A stretch of DNA of 10,303 nucleotides from Deltaproteobacteria bacterium (GCA_021788685.1 JAJYKH010000074.1:1-10303); one strand, 5' to 3'. Positions 1-6,867 are shown, numbered from the stretch's first letter. The notes: generated by a model from the letters alone, not told the origin. Numbers and translations are program-made.

Positions 1-495
1 GTTATTCACACCCTTCTGCACCAGGACCATTGCGAGAACGACTTTAAGTGCCGGAATGCCCTGTTTTATGTGCATGAAAAGGAGATCGAGACCATCCGCG
101 CCTATCATCCGCTCGATTTCCGCTACGTGGAGGACTTCATCCTGGATGCCGAGGAAAACGGGCAGATCATCCGGGTCACCGAAGACCAGGATCTCCTTCC
201 CGGCATCCGGGTTGTCCATACGCCCGCGCATACCCCCGGGGGCCTGAGCGTGGTGGTGGATACTCCCGGCGGCAAGGCGGTGATCACCGGCTTCTGCACT
301 ATTTTCGAGAACCTGTTTCCGCCCCGAAAAATCCTGGGAATGGGCATGGAGGTGATTCCTCCGGGAACGCACGTCAACGCTTACGAAGCGTATGATATCC
401 TGCTCAGGACCAGGGACCTGGGGGATTACGTCCTGCCGCTGCACGAGCCGAAATTCGCAACTATCGAAACCATCGACGGGCCGGTGGCTCCCTAG
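1..495 (+). CDS. MBL-fold metallo-hydrolase, 3' part (N-terminus outside window)
   Basis: The frame is open from base 1 to the TAG at 493-495 and gives about 164 residues, so the 5' end of the gene lies upstream of the window. The metallo-beta-lactamase fold shows in a degenerate HxHxDH motif (LLHQDH, bases 13-30), a third metal-binding His in HTPAHTPGG (bases 217-240) and a late His in LPLHEP (442-444). The nearest broad family is the N-acyl-homoserine-lactonase / glyoxalase II-like group of two-metal hydrolases. Two positions differ from that group: the first His of HxHxDH is Leu, and the usual Gly-Asp that supplies the bridging Asp reads Gly-Phe-Cys (289-297). The rest of the chain is intact and well ordered, which suggests a divergent subfamily rather than decay. 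The substrate cannot be told from the sequence. No terminator is evident after the stop. Confidence 0.85.
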   Translation, partial: VIHTLLHQDHCENDFKCRNALFYVHEKEIETIRAYHPLDFRYVEDFILDAEENGQIIRVTEDQDLLPGIRVVHTPAHTPGGLSVVVDTPGGKAVITGFCTIFENLFPPRKILGMGMEVIPPGTHVNAYEAYDILLRTRDLGDYVLPLHEPKFATIETIDGPVAP

Positions 496-540
496 CGTTT
501 CCTTGCGGAAATAGCCGATACTTCCACGTCACCCCGCTGT

Positions 541-660
541 AGGCCGGGGGCCGGAACCATTTGGCGGAACTGGATTGCTCGTTGCGCTCGTCCTGTGGGC
601 CGCCCTTCGAGCGTTCAACGCGCAAGCGCTTTTGTCCGGCCTGCGCCGGAATGACGGCAA
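541..660. repeat. REP-like extragenic palindromic sequence
   Basis: The 230-bp spacer between the MBL gene and the next gene holds a perfect hairpin, TCCGGC-CTGC-GCCGGA (635-650), followed by AATGACGG. It also holds a GCGC-AA-GCGC palindrome (620-629) and a GGCC-rich stretch near 541-553. On the minus strand the hairpin reads like the 'GTCATTCCGGCGCAGGCCGGA' type of dispersed extragenic repeat common in GC-rich proteobacteria. Only one copy lies in this window, so repeat status is inferred from resemblance. There is no T-run after the hairpin, so it is not a classic terminator. Confidence 0.35.
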
Positions 661-725
661 AGGCGGAACAGTGATGGTGGAGCTTTGCAATCAGACACTA
701 GCCCTGCTCCGCCAAACGAGATCCA

Positions 726-1526
726 ATGGCTGAGCTGAAGACGACCATCGAGGCGCGCCTCCGCGAGCTCGGTTGGCGCATTCCGAATCGAGGGGGGGCG
801 GAGAGCGGGGAAAGTCCCGAGGAAGGCGAACGGGGCCGAATCCTCCTGGCGGAGGGCGCCCGCGACCCGGCCCGCTTTCGGCTCTTCATTCACTGCCTCG
901 ATGCGGCGGAGCCCTGCCTCCTCTACTGCCGACCAGTCAAGGTCATCGCCCGGCCCGAGCCGCTGGCCGGCATCATCCCGCTTGATCTCTCTTCCTGCAA
1001 CCTGCCCTTCCGTTCCCAGGTTTTCGTCCGCAGAAAGGAAGGGATTCCCTTCCACTATGCAGACCACTGCCTGGCGGCGAAGAGCGGCCGGGACCTGCTC
1101 CCCCTGCTCGCCCAAACGGCCGCCCGCCTTCGCCGTTGTTTTCTGGAGGATTACCTCGAGCTGCTCGCGGCCGAGGAAAACCGCCAATCCCCATTGTATT
1201 GGTTGAATCTCCTGGTGGTCGGGGGCGGGCTGCTCACGTTGCACCCGGAAGAGGCGGCAACCGCTCTGGCTGAGGACAATCCGGCGGGAATGGGCTGGGA
1301 AGCAGGCTGCGTGCCCCTCTTCCTCCCGCCGAGTCATCTCGGCGAAACGGCACCGCCGCTTCCGGACGGGATCGGAACGGCCCTGGCCGCAGGCCCCCCC
1401 TCCTTCTCCTTCCGCCTGCGTTATCTTTTGGCCCAGCTTCCCGGAATCTACTGGGTCGTGGCCGCCCAGCAGCTGGAAGTGTCCCTCCGTTTCATCCTCT
1501 CCTATGCCGTCCGCTGGCAGTCCTGA
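726..1526 (+). CDS. Hypothetical protein of 266 aa, not recognised
   Basis: I do not recognise this family. The ATG at 726 is the only sensible start: in-frame stops lie just upstream at 672 and 699, and no clear Shine-Dalgarno precedes it. The protein has a charged N-terminus with a short helical segment (residues 2-16) and a Glu/Gly/Arg-rich loop (about 21-45). Mixed alpha/beta-like segments follow, including a Cys-containing stretch CLDAAEPCLLYC (about 57-68). A hydrophobic stretch LLVVGGGLLTL (about 161-171) is too short and glycine-rich to be a confident membrane helix. There is no signal peptide, so a cytosolic location is likely. Its composition looks like real protein, unlike the Gln/Gly/Arg-rich antisense frame over the same bases. 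It stands alone between the REP-like spacer and a promoter for the next gene. Confidence 0.65.
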   Translation: MAELKTTIEARLRELGWRIPNRGGAESGESPEEGERGRILLAEGARDPARFRLFIHCLDAAEPCLLYCRPVKVIARPEPLAGIIPLDLSSCNLPFRSQVFVRRKEGIPFHYADHCLAAKSGRDLLPLLAQTAARLRRCFLEDYLELLAAEENRQSPLYWLNLLVVGGGLLTLHPEEAATALAEDNPAGMGWEAGCVPLFLPPSHLGETAPPLPDGIGTALAAGPPSFSFRLRYLLAQLPGIYWVVAAQQLEVSLRFILSYAVRWQS

Positions 1527-1593
1527 TTTGGGATCATCGATCACTGTTTTTTAGGTCTTTCATTCAGAAAATAAATTCTTTGATTCTTGGGTA

Positions 1594-1622
1594 TTGAATT
1601 TTTTACGAAGAAGTTGTCTAAT
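1594..1622 (+). promoter_or_regulatory. Predicted sigma70 promoter for the HDOD gene
   Basis: TTGAAT (1594-1599) and TCTAAT (1617-1622) are separated by 17 bp, matching the -35 and -10 consensus at 4 of 6 and 5 of 6 positions. They sit in a conspicuously AT-rich stretch (about 1545-1620) inside otherwise GC-rich DNA. The start point would be near 1629, giving a leader of about 50 nt before the ATG at 1681. Confidence 0.45.
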
Positions 1623-1680
1623 CGTGCCCGGTATCGCATCAGTCAGATGATCAATTCGCAGTCGATCCGGGGCGGTGGAC

Positions 1681-2625
1681 ATGTCGGAGGCGCGCGACCG
1701 GCTGACCAGGATTTTTGCGAGGATCAATCACGCCGATTTGCCGGCCCTGTCCGCCCACGTCCAGGAAATCATCTCCATGGTCGACAGCAGGACGGCCACC
1801 GCCGAGGCCCTCTCCGAGATCGTTCTCAAAGATTTTTCCCTGACAAACAAGATATTCCAGATCGTCAATTCGCCCTATTACTGCCGCACCGTCCCGATCG
1901 GCTCCATTTCCCGGGCCGTGGCCACCCTCGGCTTTCATTCCATCCGCGATCTCGCCATCGCCGTGGGCGTTTTCGAAGAGTTCCTCAAGGCGGGTCTCGA
2001 GAAGGAAGGCATCAGCATGCTGCTCGCCAAATCATTCGTCAGCGCCGAGCTGGCCCGTCTTGTCTGCCTGGGGAAAAAGCTGCCACTGTCGGCCGAAGAA
2101 GTGTTCGTCTGCTCCCTCCTCCGCCACCTGGGTCGGATTGTCATCCTGGTCTATTTCCCTGATCTCTATCGCCGAATCGAAGCAAGGATGGCGGCAGGCG
2201 AGCTGGAGCGGGATGCCGCAGGGGCCGTTCTCGATGGGCTGTCTTTCGAAGAGGTAGGCAGGGAAATCGCCCTGTTCTGGAACTTCCCCGGCAACGTCAT
2301 CGCCACCATGACGGAAAAGCCGCGGAAGCCGCGGGACCGGAACGACACGGAGGCTTGGCTTCAGGTGCTCGTAATTTTCAGCAACCGCCTGGTCGACTCG
2401 CTCTGCGGCGGAGGCGACATCTCGCCCTTGATCGCCACTTACGGCCGTCTTCTGGGGCTCAGGCTCGAGGAGATCGTGGACTTTGCGCTCGCTAGCGTGG
2501 AGAAGGTGGGCGACATGAGCCCCGTGTCCCGTTACGGCCTGATTCGCTTGAAGCTGCGGAGCAAGCTCCTGTTCATGGAGAGAAACCTCCCCCGGCCAAG
2601 CGGTTACCAGCCGTCCGTCGCCTGA
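1681..2625 (+). CDS. HDOD domain signalling protein
   Basis: This 314-aa protein carries an HDOD domain, the HD-like fold that lacks the catalytic HD pair and acts in bacterial signalling rather than phosphodiesterase chemistry. The HDOD signature covers roughly residues 18-215: an early ALSAHVQEI segment, then a DFSLTNKIFQIVNSPYY helix, then ISRAVATLGFHSIRDLAIAV. The central LLRHLGRIVILVYFP stands where many family members have LHDIGKLVL. It is followed by the ELERD...FEEVGREIALFWNFP region typical of the second half of the domain. The last ~80 residues form a helical C-terminal region without a recognised output domain (no GGDEF, EAL or receiver). A GGGGCGG sequence 5 nt before the ATG at 1681 supports that start; a GTG two codons upstream (1675) is the alternative. 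Single-domain HDOD proteins often serve in regulatory or motility circuits; no partner gene is visible here. Confidence 0.87.
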   Translation: MSEARDRLTRIFARINHADLPALSAHVQEIISMVDSRTATAEALSEIVLKDFSLTNKIFQIVNSPYYCRTVPIGSISRAVATLGFHSIRDLAIAVGVFEEFLKAGLEKEGISMLLAKSFVSAELARLVCLGKKLPLSAEEVFVCSLLRHLGRIVILVYFPDLYRRIEARMAAGELERDAAGAVLDGLSFEEVGREIALFWNFPGNVIATMTEKPRKPRDRNDTEAWLQVLVIFSNRLVDSLCGGGDISPLIATYGRLLGLRLEEIVDFALASVEKVGDMSPVSRYGLIRLKLRSKLLFMERNLPRPSGYQPSVA

Positions 2626-2760
2626 GGGCCCTGCCTCGCCGGACGCCCCCGCCCTAAGTTCCTCAATCCTGTTTTTGCTTGCACTCGGGAAGGAGAGCAT
2701 CTAGACAAGGGGGGGTATCGTCCAATCTCGACACCTTTCGATCCGAGCGCAGGCAGACCC

Positions 2761-3357
2761 ATGGCACTCTTCTGGCTCATTCTCATCATCCTTCTCCCCG
2801 TGGCCATCCTCCTGGTTTACGGCCGGATCTCCGGCCGGTGCCTGGAGGGGGATTGCCGGGACGGCCAAGGCACCTTCCTGTATCCGAACGGAGACAAGTA
2901 CAGCGGCAGCTTCCGGAAGGGGCTGAAAGAGGGGGAAGGCCGGTATCTTTTCCGGAGCGGCGCCCGATACACGGGGCAGTGGCGGCACGATCAGCAGAAC
3001 GGCCGCGGGACCTATACGTCACCCAAAGGCGAAAAGTACACCGGCGACTTCGTCGACAATCGCTTCGAAGGAGAGGGCGAGTGGATGCTGCCCGACGGGG
3101 GGCGATACATCGGCGGCTTCGCCGCCGGCAAACCCCACGGCCGTGGGACCTATCACTATCCGAACGGCGATCGCTACGACGGGGAGCTGCGCCACGGCTG
3201 GCAGCACGGCAAGGGGATCTACACCTACGCGAACGGTGACGAGTACGTGGGGGGATTCAAGGAAGGCTGCAAGGACGGTCTCGGCACCTACACCTTCGCG
3301 GACGGCAAACGCATGGCAGGGCAGTTCGCAAAGGACTGGTTTGCAGGCGAAGGTTGA
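2761..3357 (+). CDS. Membrane-anchored MORN-repeat protein
   Basis: This 198-aa protein has one N-terminal hydrophobic helix (residues 3-21) followed by Arg residues, then MORN repeats to the end. Seven cores of the Y-x-G-x-[FWL] type are visible in order: YSGSF, YTGQW, YTGDF, YIGGF, YDGEL, YVGGF and a final MAGQF. They alternate with G-x-G-x-[YFW] strands at about 23-residue spacing. MORN repeats form an elongated beta-hairpin surface. In eukaryotes they mediate membrane or protein contacts; bacterial roles are mostly unknown. There is no positively charged n-region before the helix and no clear signal-peptidase site, so an anchor is more likely than a cleaved signal, but topology is uncertain. 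The chain stops at GEG, the opening of what would be an eighth repeat. No good Shine-Dalgarno lies before the ATG. The gene is 135 bp after the HDOD gene and ends before a strong terminator. Confidence 0.88.
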   Translation: MALFWLILIILLPVAILLVYGRISGRCLEGDCRDGQGTFLYPNGDKYSGSFRKGLKEGEGRYLFRSGARYTGQWRHDQQNGRGTYTSPKGEKYTGDFVDNRFEGEGEWMLPDGGRYIGGFAAGKPHGRGTYHYPNGDRYDGELRHGWQHGKGIYTYANGDEYVGGFKEGCKDGLGTYTFADGKRMAGQFAKDWFAGEG

Positions 3358-3404
3358 GATGTCGCCGGCCGCCCGGTCGATCGAGCCCCGGCGCAGGTTC
3401 AGAG

Positions 3405-3444
3405 AAAAAAAAAGCGACTGGCTCCCGCCAGCCGCCTTTTTTTT
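3405..3444. terminator. Two-way rho-independent terminator
   Basis: A hairpin GCG-A-CTGGC / TCCC loop / GCCAG-C-CGC (3414-3435, one A-C mismatch) is flanked by nine A residues (3405-3413) and eight T residues (3437-3444). It can stop transcription from both sides. It lies between the MORN gene (+) and the cytochrome gene (-), whose stop is about 32 bp away. Confidence 0.85.
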
Positions 3445-3475
3445 CGTTCCCCCCGACCGGGGGAAGCATTCGTCA

Positions 3476-3871
3476 TCAGCCGCAGCTTTCAGCGGAGTTC
3501 GGGTCGTACGTGCCCCAGCCGTTCCAATAGAGGAAGTCGTTGAGCTTGAGGATCTGCTCCTGGCTCAGGCTTGCCCACGAGCCGTTGCGGGCGCATGCAG
3601 GGTAGCGTTCGGCAAACACCCGGTTCCAGCCCTTGGGGGTAAAGGATTCGGTGTAGAGGAAGGTCGCCCCCTTGTCGTTGCCCTGATGGTGGCAGGTCTT
3701 GCAGGATTTCTTGAATATGGTATTGCCGTCGCTCACCCAGCCACTGTTATAGAAGGTGAGCACCCGGCAGGTCTTGGTGGTGGCGTCGTAGCGCTTGTGG
3801 GGGACCGCAAACGCGGAGCCCAGGCTGAGCAGGAACGAGAAAACAACGAAAAAGGCCAGCGTCTTTTTCAT
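3476..3871 (-). CDS. Periplasmic monohaem c-type cytochrome
   Basis: This is a 131-aa secreted protein. Residues 1-22 form a classic signal peptide (MKK, hydrophobic core, cleavage after A-F-A). The mature chain holds one haem-binding motif, CKTCH (57-61), giving a covalently bound c-type haem in the periplasm and a presumed electron-transfer role. The mature chain contains no methionine, so the usual Met axial ligand of class I cytochromes is absent. His25 and His62 are the only other histidines; His62 directly follows the haem His. Three further cysteines (35, 93, 130) could form a disulfide. Aromatic residues are frequent (FYNSGW, KGWNRVF, FLYWNGWGTY). The start at 3871 is chosen because a GAGGTG Shine-Dalgarno lies 5 nt upstream and the signal peptide begins there; 30 further codons upstream are open but do not look coding. 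The gene stands alone, with its own weak promoter candidate. The electron partner is unknown. Confidence 0.88.
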   Translation of the reverse strand: MKKTLAFFVVFSFLLSLGSAFAVPHKRYDATTKTCRVLTFYNSGWVSDGNTIFKKSCKTCHHQGNDKGATFLYTESFTPKGWNRVFAERYPACARNGSWASLSQEQILKLNDFLYWNGWGTYDPNSAESCG

Positions 3872-3876
3872 AAGAG

Positions 3877-3882
3877 CACCTC
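3877..3882 (-). promoter_or_regulatory. Ribosome binding site fixing the cytochrome start
   Basis: GAGGTG on the minus strand lies 5 nt before the ATG at 3871. This favours that start over the upstream in-frame ATG at 3961. Confidence 0.7.
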
Positions 3883-3990
3883 GAAGGGTAGGGGGAAGGA
3901 GAACAAAAAGAGGAAACCGCGGGGACCCTGGTCGACATCGGACGACGGCGCACCTCCTCATGCAGAAGTGAAGGGGATAGGGGTTTCCTT

Positions 3991-4021
3991 ATCTAATTAG
4001 CTCAACTTTCGGAAATGTCAA
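3991..4021 (-). promoter_or_regulatory. Weak promoter candidate for the cytochrome gene
   Basis: On the minus strand a perfect TTGACA (4021-4016) is followed by an AT-rich stretch in which TTAGAT (3996-3991, 19-bp spacer) is the best of several poor -10 matches. The 258-bp spacer 3872-4129 otherwise holds no gene that I can support. No c-di-GMP riboswitch pattern was recognised in it. Confidence 0.25.
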
Positions 4022-4129
4022 TGGCCATCGGCAAAGGGAACGTCGCGAGAGCGCCCAATTCCCCGCCTCCGCACTTTTCCCCGCCCAGCCGGTCGAAAGA
4101 AGTGGCTTCATCCTATTTTCCTCTCCGGG

Positions 4130-5149
4130 TCACATCGTTTTCCCAGCCGCCTCGCCGCGGATGCGCTGGAGCTGCTCTTCCAGGTCCCGGATCTCCTGCT
4201 GCCAGTACCCGGGAGTGCCCCAGTCGGGGGCCAGGCGGCTGAAGCCGCCGTCCGCCGCCTGCCGGGCGCACCAGGCAGTATAATGGATGTAGCGCATCGC
4301 CCGCAGCCCCTCGATCAGGCGCAGGCTGCCCCGGTCGAAGGGGCGGAAGGTTTCGTAGCCCTCCAGGAAGAGCTCGATTTCCGCCGCCGCCTCCCGTGCC
4401 CGGCCAGGAAGAAGGAGCCAGAGGTCCTGCACCGGCGGCCCCACGGCAAAGTCGTCAAAATCGATGAGATAGAACGATTCGCCCGGGCGGTAGATGAGGT
4501 TCCCGAAGTGGCAGTCGCCGTGGATGCGGATCATCTCCCGGCCGGCAAAGGCGGGGGTCAGGGTGGCGATGAGGGCCGCGGCGGTGTCGCCGTAAGCCTG
4601 CCGGAGATGGGAGGGGACAAACCCGCCGGCGAGGATGAATTCCACCTGCCCCCGGGTGGCCCCTTCGGGCGAAAGCACCGGCCGCGCGGTGGCGGCCCGC
4701 TCCGCCCCGACCGTGTGGACCCGCGCCAGGAGCCGGCCGATTTCGGGCCATTGCTCGCCGGTGAGCTCGTCGCAGGTTCGGCCGCCCTTCTTGGGGAAGA
4801 CGGCGAAACAGAGGGTGCGGTGCATTCCGAGGGTTTGGCCGTCGGCCAGCACCATCGGAGGAATGACCGGGATTTCGAGTGCGGCCATCTCGCGGAGGAA
4901 ATCGTGCTCCTCCCGGATACCGGAAACCGGCCAGCGGCCTGGCCGGTAGAATTTGGCGATCAGCCCGCCCCCTTCCTCGAGCTCCATTTCGTAGACCCGG
5001 TTGATGTAACTGTTCATCGGCCGGCAGAGGTTGGTGCAGCGCCGGCCCAGTGCGTTTTCGACCAGACCGATGGCCTTCTCCGGGGTGAGGTCGTGGAAAT
5101 CGGAGGCAGGGGCGGCCGGCGTCGTTTTTCGAGGCAAGGCTTTCTCCAT
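4130..5149 (-). CDS. srkA: Stress response kinase A (SrkA/YihE-type)
   Basis: This 339-aa protein matches the SrkA (YihE) family of eukaryote-like small-molecule/protein kinases (E. coli protein about 328 aa), which phosphorylates Ser/Thr and is linked to survival after oxidative and envelope stress. Diagnostic parts in order: NSYINRVY near 46-53; the presumed ATP-binding Lys66 in AKFYRP; EEH at 80-82; FAVFPKKGGR near 115-124; catalytic loop HGDCHFGN (Asp212, Asn217); metal-binding DFDD (230-233); GPPVQDLW; and LRAMRYIHY near the C-terminus. All key residues are present, so the enzyme should be active. The ATG directly abuts the coaBC stop (TGAATG), implying translational coupling, and no independent Shine-Dalgarno is clear. 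It is the last gene of the minus-strand cluster and no obvious terminator follows. Pairing a stress kinase with coaBC is a cluster feature, not proof of shared function. Confidence 0.93.
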   Translation of the reverse strand: MEKALPRKTTPAAPASDFHDLTPEKAIGLVENALGRRCTNLCRPMNSYINRVYEMELEEGGGLIAKFYRPGRWPVSGIREEHDFLREMAALEIPVIPPMVLADGQTLGMHRTLCFAVFPKKGGRTCDELTGEQWPEIGRLLARVHTVGAERAATARPVLSPEGATRGQVEFILAGGFVPSHLRQAYGDTAAALIATLTPAFAGREMIRIHGDCHFGNLIYRPGESFYLIDFDDFAVGPPVQDLWLLLPGRAREAAAEIELFLEGYETFRPFDRGSLRLIEGLRAMRYIHYTAWCARQAADGGFSRLAPDWGTPGYWQQEIRDLEEQLQRIRGEAAGKTM

Positions 5150-6376
5150 TCAGGATTGACACGAGGAGGCGAGGAGGGAGGCCACCCGGTCCCAGAGGCG
5201 ATCGGCCGCCTCCTCCTTGGAGAGAAGCGGAAGCTCCTCGGCCCGGCCGCTGCGGTCGAGGAGAAGCAGTCGATTGGTCTCCGCCCCGAAACCTGCGTCC
5301 GTCGCCAGGATATCGTTAACGGCGATGAGGTCGAGGTTCTTGGCTTCCAGCTTGCGCCTTCCCTCGGCAAGGTGGTTCCGGCTTTCGGCGGCGAAGCCGA
5401 CCAGGAGGGGGAAGCCGGGCCGTTCCTTTTTCATCCGGCCGAGCCCGGCGAGGATATCCTCGTTGGCGGCCAGGGGGAGGGCGGCCGGTGGACCGCTTTT
5501 CTTGATCTTCTGATCGGCGCAGGACGCCGGCCGGAAGTCGCTCACCGCCGCCGCCTTCACCACCGCCGCGGTCCCGCCCAGGCGGTCCAGAACCGCCCGG
5601 TGCATCTCGGCCGCGGTCCGCACCCGGATGGTCTCTACTCCCGGTGGTGAAGGGAGATGGGTGGGACCGCTGATCAGGATGACGTCAGCCCCGCGGCGGT
5701 GGGCGGTGCGCGCCAGGGCATATCCCATCCTGCCGCTGGAGCGGTTGCCCAGGTAGCGGACCGGATCGAGGGGCTCGTGGGTGGGGCCGGCGGTGACCAG
5801 GAACCTCCGCCCCGCGAGGTCCTGCGGGGAGAGGGCGGCGAGGAGGCTCTCCCGTACCGCGTCCCATTCGGGGAGCCGGCCCGGCCCTTCCTCGCCGCAG
5901 GCCATGGCGCCCGCCTCCGGGGTCACGAGCCGGTATCCGTAACCGGCCAGCCGGCTGAAGTTGGACCCCGTGGCCGGATGCTGGTACATGGCGCAGTTCA
6001 TGGCCGGGCAGACCACCACCGGCGCCCGGGTGGCCAGGACGATGGCCGCGAGGAGATCGTCGGCCAGGCCGTTTGCCAGGCGGGCGATGGTGGTGGCGGT
6101 GGCCGGGGCGATCAGAACCAGGTCGCTCTCCCGAGCCAGCCGGATGTGGGGAATGGTTTCCGCCCCCGCCGGGGCGAACATGTCGGCGTGGACCTCATGG
6201 CCGGTCAGCGCCGCGAAGGTGAGCGGTGTGACGAACCGGCCGGCGGCCCCGGTCATCACCACCCGCACCGAGGCGCCTTCCCGGCCGAGGGCGCGGGCCC
6301 AATCAGCCGTTTTGTAGGCGGCGATGCTCCCGGTCACCCCCAGAAGCACATTTTTGCCGGCAAAGGAGGCGGCCAC
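5150..6376 (-). CDS. coaBC: Bifunctional phosphopantothenoylcysteine decarboxylase / phosphopantothenate-cysteine ligase
   Basis: This cytosolic 408-aa fusion enzyme carries out two steps of coenzyme A synthesis: joining 4'-phosphopantothenate to cysteine, then decarboxylating the product to 4'-phosphopantetheine. The N-terminal FMN-dependent CoaC domain (about 5-185) shows GVTGSIAAYK (13-22), active-site His77 in IPHIRLAR, the PAMN motif (124-127) and catalytic Cys160 in ACGEEGPGRLPE. The C-terminal CoaB domain (about 190-404) shows AGPTHEPLDPVR, NRSSGRMGYALA, AAAVSDFRP, the KIKKSG lysines, NEDIL, VGFAAES and KNLDLIAVND. Length and motif set are normal for the family. Translation begins at GTG (6376-6374), 2 nt past the lipoprotein stop. 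No in-frame ATG lies nearby and the Shine-Dalgarno is poor, so reinitiation from the upstream gene is likely. The stop abuts the srkA ATG. Confidence 0.97.
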   Translation of the reverse strand: MAASFAGKNVLLGVTGSIAAYKTADWARALGREGASVRVVMTGAAGRFVTPLTFAALTGHEVHADMFAPAGAETIPHIRLARESDLVLIAPATATTIARLANGLADDLLAAIVLATRAPVVVCPAMNCAMYQHPATGSNFSRLAGYGYRLVTPEAGAMACGEEGPGRLPEWDAVRESLLAALSPQDLAGRRFLVTAGPTHEPLDPVRYLGNRSSGRMGYALARTAHRRGADVILISGPTHLPSPPGVETIRVRTAAEMHRAVLDRLGGTAAVVKAAAVSDFRPASCADQKIKKSGPPAALPLAANEDILAGLGRMKKERPGFPLLVGFAAESRNHLAEGRRKLEAKNLDLIAVNDILATDAGFGAETNRLLLLDRSGRAEELPLLSKEEAADRLWDRVASLLASSCQS

Positions 6377-6378
6377 GG

Positions 6379-6867
6379 CTAGAAGGCCCTGGCCCCGCCC
6401 GCATCTCCGGCCCCAATCTCCTCGGTGACGTAGATGCTGACATCGGTTTTGTAGCCGAGGCTGTTGGGGTAAATGTTGATCAGACTGGTCTTCTGCGGTT
6501 TGGTGAAGGCGAGCAGCACATTCTTGTACTTGATCGAGCCGTTGAGCTTCCAGCCATCCTTCTGCATGCTGGCGATGAAATAATCGGTGAGGGAGCTCAT
6601 GTCCACCCGCCCGGAGAAGCTGAGAATGCCGCCGGCAAAGGAGGCGGTCCGGATGACCATGCTTTTCTCCCGGTTATAGGACAGCTCGGTTGGCACCATG
6701 ATGTCTTTGAAATCGGTGGGATTGGCGTTCGGTTCGGCCGATGCGGCTTCGGCGGTGGCGCTGTCACCCGTGCTGCCACCCAGGTTCATCCCGGCGCAGC
6801 CGCCCGTCATGAGGAGTGTTGCTGCCAGGAGAGGGAAAAGAAAACGTCGGGTGCGTGCGATCTGCAT
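6379..6867 (-). CDS. Small lipoprotein of unknown function
   Basis: This 162-aa protein begins with a lipoprotein-type signal: Arg-rich start (ARTRR), hydrophobic core (FLFPLLAATLLM) and a lipobox-like TGGC with the lipidated Cys at position 24. The lipobox is off consensus, having Thr rather than Leu at -3. A flexible Ala/Ser/Glu/Asn-rich linker (about 26-50) leads into a compact alpha/beta domain from about 52 to 150 (DIMVPTELSYNREKSMVIRT, then SFSGRVDMSSLTDYF, MQKDGWKLNGS, LLAFTKPQK, INIYP). This layout resembles conserved small lipoproteins of Geobacter relatives, but I cannot name the family or role. Start 6867 is chosen for its strong Shine-Dalgarno and signal peptide; the open frame upstream to 7077 overlaps the nitroreductase and looks non-coding. 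The gene lies 47 bp after the nitroreductase and 2 nt before coaBC. Confidence 0.85.
   Translation of the reverse strand: MQIARTRRFLFPLLAATLLMTGGCAGMNLGGSTGDSATAEAASAEPNANPTDFKDIMVPTELSYNREKSMVIRTASFAGGILSFSGRVDMSSLTDYFIASMQKDGWKLNGSIKYKNVLLAFTKPQKTSLINIYPNSLGYKTDVSIYVTEEIGAGDAGGARAF

Noticed and set aside
2..10. DnaA-box-like TTATTCACA
   Set aside because: Single copy with one mismatch, inside the MBL coding frame; no cluster or AT-rich unwinding region nearby.
615..1544. 309-aa open frame on the minus strand over the 266-aa gene
   Set aside because: Its translation is Gln/Gly/Arg-rich with no motif and ends inside the REP-like spacer; the plus frame looks more protein-like. Kept as a checkable alternative only.
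2671..2710. Promoter and Shine-Dalgarno (TTGCAC...TAGACA; AGGAG at 2691) before the MORN gene
   Set aside because: The -10 match is poor and no start codon is correctly placed after the AGGAG; not strong enough to annotate.
3872..4129. c-di-GMP (GEMM) riboswitch upstream of the cytochrome, as often seen in Geobacter relatives
   Set aside because: The conserved GEMM core sequences could not be found on the minus strand of this spacer.
4283..5650. 455-aa open frame on the plus strand
   Set aside because: It lies wholly antisense to srkA and coaBC, both with full motif sets. It is a GC-rich shadow frame without motifs.
5657..6382. 241-aa open frame on the plus strand
   Set aside because: Antisense shadow of coaBC; Gly/Arg-rich and no recognisable domain.
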